Shown one piece after another: positions 8,891-19,800 of a stretch of DNA of 44,635 nucleotides. Source of the stretch: an uncultured Clostridium sp. (GTDB lineage Bacteria > Bacillota > Clostridia > TANB77 > CAG-508); assembly GCA_900557195.1 (NCBI GenBank), contig USRT01000016.1:1-44635 (forward strand), given 5' to 3'. A model generated the notes under the pieces. That model worked only from the letters and a program-made list of their open reading frames with translations, was not told the origin of the DNA and ran no database searches. How positions within the stretch are numbered: the first letter of the stretch is position 1; the number at the start of each line of letters is the position of its first letter. The translations under genes and the position numbers were made by a program.

Positions 8891-9518
8891 CTAAATAAAT
8901 TTCTTTACAAAACTCAATCTATGTAAAGGACATATTCCATTTTCCTTAATAGCTGCAATATGTGCTGCGGTTCCATATCCTTTATGCTTAGCAAATCCAT
9001 ATTGAGGATAAACTTCATCCCACTGTCTCATTATTCTATCCCTTGTTACTTTTGCTATTATAGATGCTGCCGCAATAGAATAGCTTTTTGCATCACCTTT
9101 AATTATAGATTGATATGGGATACCACATGTATCTATATTAGTCAATGCATCTACTAATATCAAGCTAGGCTTAACCTCTAAGTTTTTTATAGCAGTTGTT
9201 AATCCAAATTTAGTAGCATTTAATATATTAATTCTATCAATTTCTTTTTGATCTATTATTCCTACACCATAACTAATTGCAGTTCTAGTTATTTCTTCAT
9301 ATAATTTTTCTCTTTTTTTCTCTGATACTTTTTTTGAATCATTTACACCTTCTATCATAGAATCTTTGGGCATTATTACACTTGCAACAACAACTGGTCC
9401 TGCTAAAGGTCCTCTTCCTGCTTCATCTATTCCGGCAAATATAATTTTCTCCTTTTTCATACCATTCTTCTTCTATTCTTCTAATTTCTTGTAATCTTAA
9501 CAGTTCTTTTTCTTTCAT
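8891..9518 (-). CDS. rnhB: Ribonuclease HII, probably with an N-terminal +1 recoding site
   Basis: RNase HII removes ribonucleotides and RNA primers from DNA. The active-site DE pair is in GIDEAGRGPLAGPVV. Further hallmarks are NDSKKVSEKKRE, LVDAL, IIKGDAKSYSIAAASIIAKVTRDR and HKGYGTAAH. Two N-termini can be read. An ATG at 9460 gives MKKEKIIFAGIDEAGRG, but no ribosome site precedes it. An ATG at 9518 with GAGGG upstream opens a frame reading EWYEKGENYIC, then CGG at 9434-9432; skipping C gives EKGENYICGIDEAGRG, which closely matches clostridial RNase HII N-termini. I prefer the latter (about 208 residues). The start overlaps the end of the upstream membrane-protein gene, so they are co-transcribed. 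Identity is secure; the exact start is less so. Confidence 0.88.
9432..9434 (-). other. Probable CGG +1 recoding site in rnhB
   Basis: Incoming frame TGC CGG AAT AGA TGA would stop at once. Skipping C gives TGC GGA ATA GAT GAA (CGIDE). An alternative start at 9460 already lies in the downstream frame, so this site is less certain than the others. Confidence 0.7.
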
Positions 9519-9527
9519 AAATTCCCT

Positions 9528-9995
9528 CTATCTTTCTATTTGCTTTATTTCTGATAATTTATAATATTCATGCTTGTTGTATATATATGGCTTAGATAAG
9601 ACTATTTCTCCAGTTTCATAATTAACTAATATATATTCATTATTTTCTATAATAGCATCCTCCAATCCATTCTCATATAAAGTGTTTTTATCAAAAATAT
9701 AATATTTATCATATTCTTCTTGTGATATTATACCTTTATCTATTAATTCATGAATAGTACTATTTTCTTTATATTCTGCAATCTTCTCTCCTATAAGAAG
9801 ACTATTATCTTTATTAATTTGACTATTTCTTTTTATATTATTAGTTTTAGCTTGAACTAATAACAAATTAGTTTCAATTGTATTTAACTTTTCAATTTCT
9901 ATACTTTTTTTAATATAATATGCTAAACTGGATACTATAATAATTACAAGTAAAAAATATATAATTAATCTAAAATGACTTTTCTGAAAATTCAT
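9528..9995 (-). CDS. Small single-pass membrane protein of unknown function
   Basis: A 155-residue protein with a hydrophobic segment at residues about 9-27 (LIIYFLLVIIIVSSLAYYI) followed by a polar, probably extracytoplasmic domain containing HELIDKGIISQEEYDKYYIF. It could be a pilin-like or pseudopilin-like protein, but I see no clear prepilin cleavage motif and do not assign a family. Its stop lies immediately before the ribosome site of rnhB, so the two form an operon. It is transcribed divergently from htrA. Confidence 0.7.
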   Translation of the reverse strand: MNFQKSHFRLIIYFLLVIIIVSSLAYYIKKSIEIEKLNTIETNLLLVQAKTNNIKRNSQINKDNSLLIGEKIAEYKENSTIHELIDKGIISQEEYDKYYIFDKNTLYENGLEDAIIENNEYILVNYETGEIVLSKPYIYNKHEYYKLSEIKQIER

Positions 9996-10167
9996 CTTTT
10001 TCCTCCATTTTTTTTATTATATATATATTGATTTTATTTTTCAAGTGTTTAGTATACTATTTGACATTTGAATTTTTTTACATTTTTTTCACCAAATTTT
10101 CACAAATATATTGTATTATATTAATGATTTAGGATATATTATTAATAATAATTTATGGAGGTATATT

Positions 10168-11444
10168 ATGGAAAATAATGAATCTAATAATAATGTAGGT
10201 AAAGAACAAAAAATAAGTAATGAACCTGTAAGTACATATACAGCTATCAATTCTCATAAAGAAAAAGTAAAACTTGGATTTGGAAAAAGTGTTATAATGC
10301 CATTTTTGTGTGGAGCATTAGGTACTGTTATTGTAATAGGTACATGTTTTGGTGTTCCTACTATAAGAGAAAAACTTCTTCCAGATGATTCTAATAATAA
10401 ACAAGTTATAGTTACAAATACTACTCGGAGAAATACCTACTCGGGCAAAGTAATGATAATTTAATTTCTCTTTCAAATTACTCTGAAACAGGTATTAATG
10501 TTGCAAATAAAGTAAGACCTTCAATAGTTGGAATTACTGTAGAATATTCTGTAAATTCTATTTTTTACAGAAACTATACTACTAATAATACTGCAAAAGC
10601 AGAGGGTTCTGGAATTATAATTAGTGAAGATGGTTATATATTAACAAATAATCATATTGTTAATTCTTCATCAAGTTCATCTTATTATGAAGTAGGAAAA
10701 GCAAACAAAGTTACAGTTTATCTATATAATGATGAAACAGCATATGAAGCCAAAATTATTGGTACAGACGAACAAACAGATTTAGCTGTTATAAAAATCG
10801 ATAAAACAGGTTTGCAAGCAGCTGAACTTGGAGATTCAGATTCTGTTCAAGTAGGTGAATTTTCTATGGCAATTGGTAATCCTCTTGGTATGCAAAGTAG
10901 TGTAACTGCTGGAATGATTAGCGCTGTTAATAGAGATGTTACAGATTCAGATGGTAAAATTTATAAACTAATACAAACAGATGCTGCTATAAACTCTGGT
11001 AATAGTGGCGGAGCTTTAGTTAACAGTAAAGGTCAAGTTATCGGTGTAAACACATTAAAACTTTCTGGAACTGGAATTGAAGGAATGGGATTTGCAATTC
11101 CGATTAATTCTACAAAAGATATATATGAACAATTAATACAATATAATAAAGTAAAAAGACCATATATTGGAATAACAGGTAGAGATCTTGATGAAGCTTT
11201 AGCAAAAGCAAATAATCTAGTAGTAGGTATATATGTTCAATCTGTAGATGATTTTTCAGCAGCACAAAAAGCTGATATTAGAAATGGAGATGTAATAATC
11301 GAAGCAGATGATCAAAAAATAACAAAAATGGATGAATTAAACGAGATAAAAAATAAGCACAACATCGGAGATGAAATGAAATTAAAAGTATATAGAAATG
11401 GTTCAGAAAAAGAATTAACAATTACGCTTGGAGAACAGCCTTAG
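10168..11444 (+). CDS. htrA: HtrA/DegP-type membrane-anchored serine protease with two tandem +1 recoding sites
   Basis: HtrA proteases degrade misfolded envelope proteins. The start ATG has GGAGG upstream. A membrane anchor lies at residues about 40-63. The trypsin-like domain shows His in TNNHIV, Asp in TDLAVIKID and Ser in NSGNSGGAL. A C-terminal PDZ domain starts near RPYIGITGRDL and ends TLGEQP. In the linker after the anchor the first frame meets CGG at 10426, and after a +1 step the next frame meets CGG at 10442. Skipping both Cs gives TTGEIPTGQSNDNLISL and joins anchor to protease (about 424 residues). If only one shift occurs, translation stops within a few codons. A single -1 step in this stretch would also rejoin the frames, so the double shift is inferred from the pattern elsewhere. 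Confidence 0.9.
10426..10428 (+). other. CGG +1 recoding site 1 in htrA
   Basis: Incoming frame ACT CGG AGA. Skipping C gives ACT GGA GAA (Thr-Gly-Glu) at about residue 87, in the linker between anchor and protease. Confidence 0.75.
10442..10444 (+). other. CGG +1 recoding site 2 in htrA
   Basis: In the frame set by the first shift, ACT CGG GCA AAG TAA would stop. Skipping C gives ACT GGG CAA AGT (Thr-Gly-Gln-Ser) and opens the protease frame. This is the only site followed by GGG. Confidence 0.75.
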
Positions 11445-11622
11445 TTATTATTATTGCTAAATAATATTATTTTTCAGTAAACAACATCATATTTTAATTT
11501 TTTTCTTACTTATCACATTTAGTTCACAAAATGAACAAAAACAAATAGTATATTATTATTATAGTTAGTAACTAATTACTCCTGTTACTAACAAATAAAA
11601 GAAAAACATCCCCTTTTATTTT

Positions 11623-11650
11623 TAAACGACTACTAAAAAGTAGTCGTTTA
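11623..11650 (+). terminator. Hairpin terminator on the htrA side
   Basis: A perfect 11-bp stem TAAACGACTAC/GTAGTCGTTTA with a 6-base loop, followed by TTTTAT. Confidence 0.65.
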
Positions 11651-11805
11651 TTTTATATCATCAAAACTAAATTTAAATTAACTCTTTTATTTAAACATTC
11701 ACTATCCCCTCTCAGAATTTTATCTCTAAGTAGTATAAGAGTTTTATATATAAGAACTCTTCCATATGTTATTAGCACTAAATTATTAATATTTAACTTA
11801 TTACT

Positions 11806-11852
11806 AAAAAAACTCTTAAAATATAATAAATCTATATTCTAAGAGTTTTTTT
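11806..11852 (-). terminator. Terminator of the M23 peptidase gene
   Basis: ACTCTTA pairs with TAAGAGT, with A- and T-runs on both sides. It abuts the stop codon at 11853-11855. Confidence 0.65.
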
Positions 11853-12836
11853 TTAATTATAAACATACCTTTGTGGATTTATCTGACTTCCATTTTGTCT
11901 AATCTCAAAATGTAAATGGTTACCTGTTGAACGCCCTGTTGAACCAACAGCTGCTATATTATCACCAGCACTTACACTTTGACCTTTTTTTACATATAAT
12001 TTACTACAATGTCCATAATATGTTTCAATACCATTTCCATGAGAAATTATTACTAGATTACCATATCCACCTGAATTATAACTTGCATAAGTTACTGTAC
12101 CATCTGCTGCAGCATATATTGGTGTACCATTAGGAGCACCTATATCTATTCCTTTATGCGCACTTGTTCTTATACTTTCTTTGCTTCCAAATCTGGATGT
12201 AATTGTTCCTGTTACAGGTTTAACACTAAAATATACTCCATTAAATGTTTTGGCACTTTTTGCTTGTTCTTGTTTCTTTGCCTCATTTACAGTATTGCTA
12301 ATACTACTTTCTGCATCAGCAACTTTTACTGTATTTAATTCTTCTAAATTAGTAGTATATATTTCTGTTATTCCTAATTCTAAATCACTTTTTGAGTTAT
12401 CTTCTTTAATCTTTGAAACAACTTCTTCTGCTTCTTCCATCGTATTTACATATGATTGATTATTACCATCTAAAGTTATAGCATACATCTTATAAGTTGT
12501 CTCAGAGCTTTTTGCTATTTTATCTAATATTTCTTGTTCATTTGTATTACATGCTTTATCAATCAATTTAAATTCATAACTAGGTATACTATCTAATGTA
12601 ATATAAGCTACATTTACTTCATTAGAAGTTAATATGTCCTCTTCAATAATTTTCTCAAAACCATTTTTATTAGTTATATAACCTACTTCTTCTCCAAAAA
12701 AAGTAACTTTATATACTGGTTTGTATTTGATTAATACGATGCTAACTACTATAGCTGCAGCAATTATTAGTAAAGTTATTAATTTAAATGATTTTTTAAA
12801 ATAATATAATATTCTACTTTTTAAAATAAAATTCAC
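11853..12836 (-). CDS. Membrane-anchored M23-family peptidoglycan endopeptidase
   Basis: A protein of about 327 residues. An N-terminal anchor lies at residues about 17-37 (LITLLIIAAAIVVSIVLI), followed by a region of about 160 residues rich in charged residues. The LytM/M23 zinc peptidase domain is at the C-terminus. Zinc ligands are visible as the first motif HKGIDIG (HxxxD) and the last motif HLHFEIR (HxH), with YYGHCSKL between. Preceding SRFGSKESIRTSAH is typical of the family. It presumably acts on cell-wall cross-links outside the membrane. The start is given as GTG at 12836, but AAGGAG is unusually close to it, so the true start is uncertain. No CGG is in frame. Confidence 0.88.
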   Translation of the reverse strand: MNFILKSRILYYFKKSFKLITLLIIAAAIVVSIVLIKYKPVYKVTFFGEEVGYITNKNGFEKIIEEDILTSNEVNVAYITLDSIPSYEFKLIDKACNTNEQEILDKIAKSSETTYKMYAITLDGNNQSYVNTMEEAEEVVSKIKEDNSKSDLELGITEIYTTNLEELNTVKVADAESSISNTVNEAKKQEQAKSAKTFNGVYFSVKPVTGTITSRFGSKESIRTSAHKGIDIGAPNGTPIYAAADGTVTYASYNSGGYGNLVIISHGNGIETYYGHCSKLYVKKGQSVSAGDNIAAVGSTGRSTGNHLHFEIRQNGSQINPQRYVYN

Positions 12837-13017
12837 TCTCCTTTTAATTTAAGCAAGCATTACTATTATACTACATATTTTTAGCATTTTCAAATTTAAT
12901 ATACCAAAGTTTATTAAATTATTATAAATTTATACAATCAAAATAACACTTTTTCTCTTTTTTTCAAATATTTTACTTTAATTTGCTCTCATTTACTCTT
13001 GTTTTCTTAAAATTATA

Positions 13018-13725
13018 TTATTTATTTTCTGTAATTATATCCCTTATCCATATTTCTTCATTATCTTCGTTAATAAATCTTATATTTGGAAATGCCTTTA
13101 ACATTTTATCATTTGAGAACAAAGCATCTTCTATTCCTTTTATAATAGAATTCTTGTTTTTTAATTCTTTACTATAATAAACATCTATTGCTCTTTGTTT
13201 ATAAGCACTAATCCCCCATATAGTACAAACTACATCTATAATTAAAAATATAGTAATTGATACTTCTATTGCATTAATAAATTTAATATTTATCTTCGAC
13301 ATACATTTATCTATTAAAGGTTTTACAAATGATATTAATAGAACTGATAGAACAGCCCAAAATAACGTGTATATAAGACATATTCTTCCGTTTAAATGAA
13401 AGCTTGTATATGAATAATCCCAAAATCTCGTAGAATATATAGCTTCTAATCCATAACTCATCAGATATTCTATTACATCTCCCATTATTCCGCCATATAT
13501 TAATAACTTGATCTTACTATCTTTAAATCTATTTAGTAATAAAATTAATAAACTTGCACCTACTCCATATACAGGACAAAAAGGTCCCCATATTAGACCT
13601 TTTCTACTTTCTAAGACTCCTGTTGTTATATAACAATAAATTGTTTCTATAAAAAGTCCAATTACACTAAATATAATAAAATACCAAAGTATTTGATGAA
13701 TACTTACTTTTTCTCTTTCTTCCAT
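13018..13725 (-). CDS. CmpB-like (putative ABC-transporter type IV) membrane protein
   Basis: A 235-residue protein with about five hydrophobic segments. It carries the family signature LIWGPFCPVYGVGASLLILLL, followed by the YGGIMGDVIEYLMSYGLEAIYSTRFWDYS and LNGRICL elements of the family named putative ABC-transporter type IV (CmpB). The transported substrate is not established for the family. A second, more distant member is at 31415-32236. It lies between the M23 peptidase and the glucan synthase, all on the minus strand, so co-transcription with envelope genes is possible. No recoding site is present. Confidence 0.82.
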   Translation of the reverse strand: MEEREKVSIHQILWYFIIFSVIGLFIETIYCYITTGVLESRKGLIWGPFCPVYGVGASLLILLLNRFKDSKIKLLIYGGIMGDVIEYLMSYGLEAIYSTRFWDYSYTSFHLNGRICLIYTLFWAVLSVLLISFVKPLIDKCMSKINIKFINAIEVSITIFLIIDVVCTIWGISAYKQRAIDVYYSKELKNKNSIIKGIEDALFSNDKMLKAFPNIRFINEDNEEIWIRDIITENK

Positions 13726-13889
13726 TTAAATTCTCCCAATTTTAGTACGATTATTTTATAAAACTATTCTTATATAAAATATTATATATAAACAATATTA
13801 AAAAGTCTATATAAATAATATATATTCTATTGGTAGACAAAAATTTTTCATCAGTTACTAATATTTTTTCTGTTTACTATCAGAATATT

Positions 13890-16800
13890 TTACATAACTA
13901 CAGTGATATTATAAACACTCGATTTATCTTCCAATCTCACTCTCTTTGCTTCTATTTCTTTCCCATTTACTATGAACTTACTTACCCCATTACTCTTATT
14001 ATTCGGATTCTCTACTTTTATATTATATATACTCTCTTCATGTTTATATCTCATACTATATTCCTTCCAGTCATTTGGAATACTTGGATTTACAGTTAAA
14101 AATCCGTCTTCTATTGTTAAACCTAAAATATATTTAATACCAGCTGTATATATCCAACTTGATGACCCTGTATACCATGTCCAGCCACCTCTTCCTGAAA
14201 GATTACCTTGTCCATATATATCTGCTGCAATTACATATGGTTCTACTTTATATTTATTAGCAGCTTCTTTAGTTCTTGCATGTTCTATTGGATTTATCAT
14301 TCTAAAATACTCTAAAGCTTTTCCTCCAAATCCCAATATACTTTCTGCTATTATTGCCCAACAACTGCTATGAGTATACTGTCCTCCATTTTCCCTTGTA
14401 CCTGGAACATAAGCTTTAATGTATCCTGGTTTTAAATTTCCTTTTTCAAAAGGAGGATCTAATAACTTTATTATTCCATTTTCTTTATCTACTAAATGAT
14501 TTTCTAAACTTTCTAGTGAAATATATTTTTTATCATTATCTCCAGCACCTGATATAGTTGCCCAACTTTGAGCTATGCTATCAATTCTACATTCTTCATT
14601 TTGCAAACTTCCTAATATATCTCCATTATCCATAAAAGCTCTTTTATACCATCTTCCGTCCCATCCATTAGTATTTAATGCCTTTCTTAAATTTGCCATA
14701 ACATTTTTATAATTTTCTGCTTTTTCTAAATCACCTTTATATTCACATATAGGAATAAAATCATTTAACACTTTATACATAAAAAATCCGTAGCCATACA
14801 CTTTCACCTTTACCTTTATTACCTACTGTACTAAATCCGTCATTCCAATCACCACTACCTATTTTAGGTAATCCATTATCACCAAATTTAAATGAATGTT
14901 CAATTGCTTTTATAGCATGCTCATATATAGTTCCTTCTATTTCAAAATCTTCATATTTATCATAGCGTTCATCTATTCCATCTTCTAAAGGTTCTCCTTG
15001 TTTATATTTTGTAACAACATCTAATATAGAATAATCATTTGTGTATTTAATATAATCTGAAAGTACGAATGGAAGCCATAATAAATCATCAGAAAATCTT
15101 GTTCTGATTCCTTTTCCAGTTTCTTCATGCCACCAATGCTCTACATCACCTTCTATAAATTGATGTTTGCTATGAGTAATAATTTGCTCTTTTGTAATAT
15201 TTGGATTTACATATTTAATTGCAATAGAGTCTTGAAGTTGGTCTCTATAACCGGAAGGCTCCTCCTGATTGATAAAAACCTGTCTTTCCCCATAATCTAC
15301 AACTAAGAGTTTGATATATAGCCCATCCATTTAATAAAATGTTTGTAGATTCAAGTGGCGTATATACTTGAAGTCTTTCTACAAGCTCTTGCCAAAATCT
15401 TTTTACTTTATTAAGCTCATTATTACAATAATTTAATTTCATATATTTATAAGCTGTATCCTGGCACTTAATTTTTGTTTTTTCTTCTCCTAATAATAAA
15501 CATATTTCCTTACTTTCATATGCTTCTAAGTCTATTTTTAATTGGATTGCAATAATAGAATTTTCTCCAAATTTTAAATCTCTATTTAGTTCTATAGCAT
15601 TTAATCCTTCAGGATTTCCTAAATACCCCTTTCCAATAAAAAATTTCTTATCTCCTGTAAATGAAGTTATTTTTTCACTACTACTAACATAACAAATATC
15701 ATCAAAGTCTGAGTTTGCCAAATTTTTAGCCAAAATCATATTAGAATTTTCATTAAATTCTAAATTAATATATCCATTAGATTTTATCTCATCTTCACCC
15801 AAAACGGGTTTTATATAATAAACTAATTTTAATGTTCTTTTTCTTGGAAGAGTATTTTTTAAATTTAATATATTTACTTTTACGCTATCTTCATTTGGTA
15901 CAAAAACTGTTAAATTTTGTACTATATTATTACTATTATGAAGATATTTTGCATATCCAAATCCATAAGTTATATAATAATCATTATTATCTGGCATTGG
16001 ATTTAATCCGAAGAGACCATTTTCTATTATCTTCCAGATCTTCTAAAAAAATTGTTTCTGATGGAATATCTAATATACTATTATTTGACCATGCACTTAT
16101 CCTATTTAGCTTGCAATTTTCATTCCAAGTATATCCTCCCATACTTTCAGTAACTAATGTTCCAAATTTAGGATTTGCTATTACGTGACTCCACACATTT
16201 GGTGATCTATTTTCTTTATTTACCTTTATTAAATATTCTTTTCCGTCAAGCGAAAAACCTCCATACTCATTATAGTATTTTAGTTCTTGCATGTTTATAA
16301 ATTCTTTTTCTTTAGTCTGCTCATCATTGATTACTATTTTGTCACTTGGTTCATAACTTGCTGTTTTTAAGCTTTCTAAATATTCATCTTCTAAATCTTT
16401 AATTTGCAACTTTATATTTCCTAAATGACTATCTAAAGCTAAATTTGCTCTTACTTCCAAAAACTTTATTTCCTCTTTAGTTAAATTATTTAATATAAAT
16501 ATACCTGCATTCTGATTTTGCATGAAAGCAATATCTCTATTACATAATATTTTTTCTATCTCATCTTTTACATAATTTTCATAAGAACTCTCTTCTTCAT
16601 TTATAATAACTAAATCTATATAAATATTCTTAAGTCTGTAATATTCATATGCTTTTATAACATCTTCTACAACTGTAATATCATTTATATTTCCTACTTT
16701 TATTAATAAAATAGGTATATCTCCAGATATTCCATATTTCCACAAATCATACACAGAATATTTCTCATTCATATTAGTCTCAATTTTAAATTTTGATATT

Positions 16801-19800
16801 GGACCTGCAAATATTAGATATGCAAGCATTTTTTGGTAAACTTCTATTTCTTTTCCTGTTAATCCTAAATATCTATTTTCCGCTTCTACTCTTGCCCTCG
16901 ACAATTCAAATGTTCTTTTAATATTCTCTTCATTTCTAAACTTCTCTATTTGTTCTAGAGCTTTTTCTTTATCCTCATTTACTGTTATTATTAAGTGCAT
17001 TGTTTTGGTATCGTTTGGAGCTATTTTTATAGTTCTTTTTAATGCTACTATTGGATCTATTGTTAATCTAACTTTATTTGTAAAAGGGCTTGAATTTTTA
17101 ACAAGTACAGGAAGTCCTAAATTTCCTCTTCCATTAAATTTTTCTTTATCTATTTCAAACTCTAGATCTCCAATTGTCTCATCTTGAGAATATAAATTAA
17201 CTGCTAAAAACATATCTCTTTTATTTGCGTCTCTTGCTGTTCTCTTAACTAAAATAGTTCCAGTATCCCCAATATATTCATAAGTTAAAAACAAATTATT
17301 AAATGCCATATGAGCATAATCCTGTTCTTTACTAGAAAGTACAGGTTCTAGGAAACTTGATATTTCTAATAGTTCTTCTTCTATTCCGTGATTCTTAAGC
17401 TCTATACTTCTGAGTTCTACTGGTTCGTTTGGAGCAATGCATACTTTAGTAGTAGTCTCTATGCTTCCATCTAACCTTATTATTTTGTCTTTATCTTGAG
17501 TAAATTTAATCTGATATTTATCTGGTTTAGAAAGATAATTTGTATAATTTGATGTCCATATTCTTTTTGTTTTTACATTCTTTATAAAAAAGAAAATTCC
17601 TTGCTCTATGTCATCTGTCTTTTTATATCTATTAATTATAATATCTTTATATTTACTATATCCATTTCCTTTATCTCCCATAACTATTGTATAATTATTA
17701 TTTGAAATAACATTTGATATTGGTAACCTTTCGTTAACTTTCTGTTGCACTCTTTCTGTATATACCTCCTCTATCTTGTATTTTATTTTTTCTACCTTTT
17801 CTTTCTTTTCTTTTGTTATAATAACATTCTCTGGCATTCTTTCTTCTAATAAAATAGCTATAGATTGCATTTCTGGATTTTGCATAAACCTTTTTTGAAT
17901 AATTTTATCTTTTACTAAATTATTAATAGATAAAAGTATTAATCCCTGATGATGTGCCATATATGTTTTTACTGGATGCGATTTCTTACCTTTTTCTAAT
18001 CTGCTTGGAGTATAATCAATAGACTCGTAAAAGCCATATTTTTGATACATTCCTTCATTTTCTAATACTCGCAGGTTATCTATTACTTCTTTCGGCTCAT
18101 CTGCAATCCACATTATACTACCATAGCTAGAAACAACCAATTCTTCTTCTAAACCTCTTTTTAATCCGTAGCCATGGAATTCCAAATGCTTTATATTGAT
18201 AATTATTAGATAAGTCTTTTAAATTAAAAGCAGACTCTGATATTCCCCATGGAATACCTAACTTTTTTGTATATTCCTTTTGACTCATAATCATAAACTT
18301 GCAAGATTCATCAAGCAGGCTTGCTGGGTATTTTGGAATATTTACATTTGGCATTAAATATTCAAAAGCAGTTCCAGACCATGATATTAATCCTTTGTAT
18401 CTATTTAATATAGTAAGAGTTCTACTTAAGTTATACCAATGTTTTGGCGAAACGTCTTTTTTTGCAATTGCAACTAAACTTGCTTGTCTTGCTTCAGATG
18501 CAAGCAAATCATAATATGATTCTGTAAGTTTATTTTCTTCTACATTAAAGCCTATAGAAAATAATCTAATTTTCTCATTATATAATTTACTAAAATCTGT
18601 TTCATCTATTAATTTATCAATCTGTTTAACAACACCACTAAAATTTTCATTATTGGCTAAACCTAAATAAAACTGTTTTACAACATATAAATATCCGAAC
18701 AAAATTACCACTGTCTACAGATGAAACATATCTTGGCATAAGTGGCTCTAAATTTTTTAAGTTATACCAATTATATAAATGTCCATTCCACTTTTGTAGA
18801 TTACTAATCGTATTTATCATTTTTTCTAGTAAATTTAAAGTATCTTCTAATTTTTCATATCCTAAATCATAAGCTGAAATTACAGCTAATAGTCCGAAGT
18901 CCAATATTTGTTGGTGAAGTTCGAAGTGCAAGCTTTTCTTTTCTATTTTCCTGATAATTATCTGGTGGTAAAAAATTACTTTTTTCATTGATATTTTCTT
19001 TAAAGAAGTTCCAAGTTTTTTTACCAATCTCTAAAATATACTTTTTATCTTTTTCATTTAATTCATCAAATACATTTCTCTCTTTTATTTCCTTACTTAT
19101 ACTGCACATTACTATTGGAGATATTATCCATAATATTGATATTGTAAAAACAAAAATACAGGTTGATTCTTGTTTATTAAAAAATGCTAATATTAGTCCA
19201 AAAACTCCTAATATAACATTTACATACATAGATTTATAATAAGATATTAAATCCTTTTTTGCAGAAGTTTCCGCTTCTTCAGAAGTAGTCCATTCAAGTA
19301 AATTTTTTTTTGAAATGTTCATTCTATAAATAGATTTCATCCCAGCAGAAATAGACATCTTAGCTTTATCTGGAAGTGTCATTATACTAATAATCCCTCT
19401 TAGAATACTTCCCATTAAACCTGTAATTACTCTCGTAAAAGTATGTTGCTTTTTTTGCCCATCTTTCCTAAAAATAATTCTATTAATAATATCTATACAA
19501 CTTGGAATAGTTATAGATATTAAAAAAATAGTTAAAAATGGCCATACTTTTATTTCATATATATAATCTAATACTATTAAAAATATAATAGATATTAATG
19601 AAAAAACTTCAGTCTGACTTCTTAAGATATTATCTAATATTTTATATTTAGATAGTAAATTTAAAGGATTTGGTTTTATTTGTTCTTCTTTATTTTTTAT
19701 TCTACTTTTAAGCCATGATAAAATTTGATAATCTCCTCTAATCCATCTATGAAGCCTTGTTTTAAAACTTGTATAACTTGTAGGATATCCATCCATTAGT

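Larger units (their letters stand above)
11445..11852. other. Intergenic region between htrA and the M23 peptidase gene
   Basis: About 400 bases without a credible gene, between convergent genes. It contains an 11-bp hairpin at 11623-11650 (TAAACGACTAC with GTAGTCGTTTA, then T-rich), which could terminate htrA, and a terminator of the M23 gene at its right end. I see nothing else. Confidence 0.6.

Noticed and set aside
15230..15275. Shine-Dalgarno-like AGGAGGAG upstream of one ndvB site as a prfB-type stimulator
   Set aside because: It encodes the conserved SGGA residues and is not seen before the other sites.
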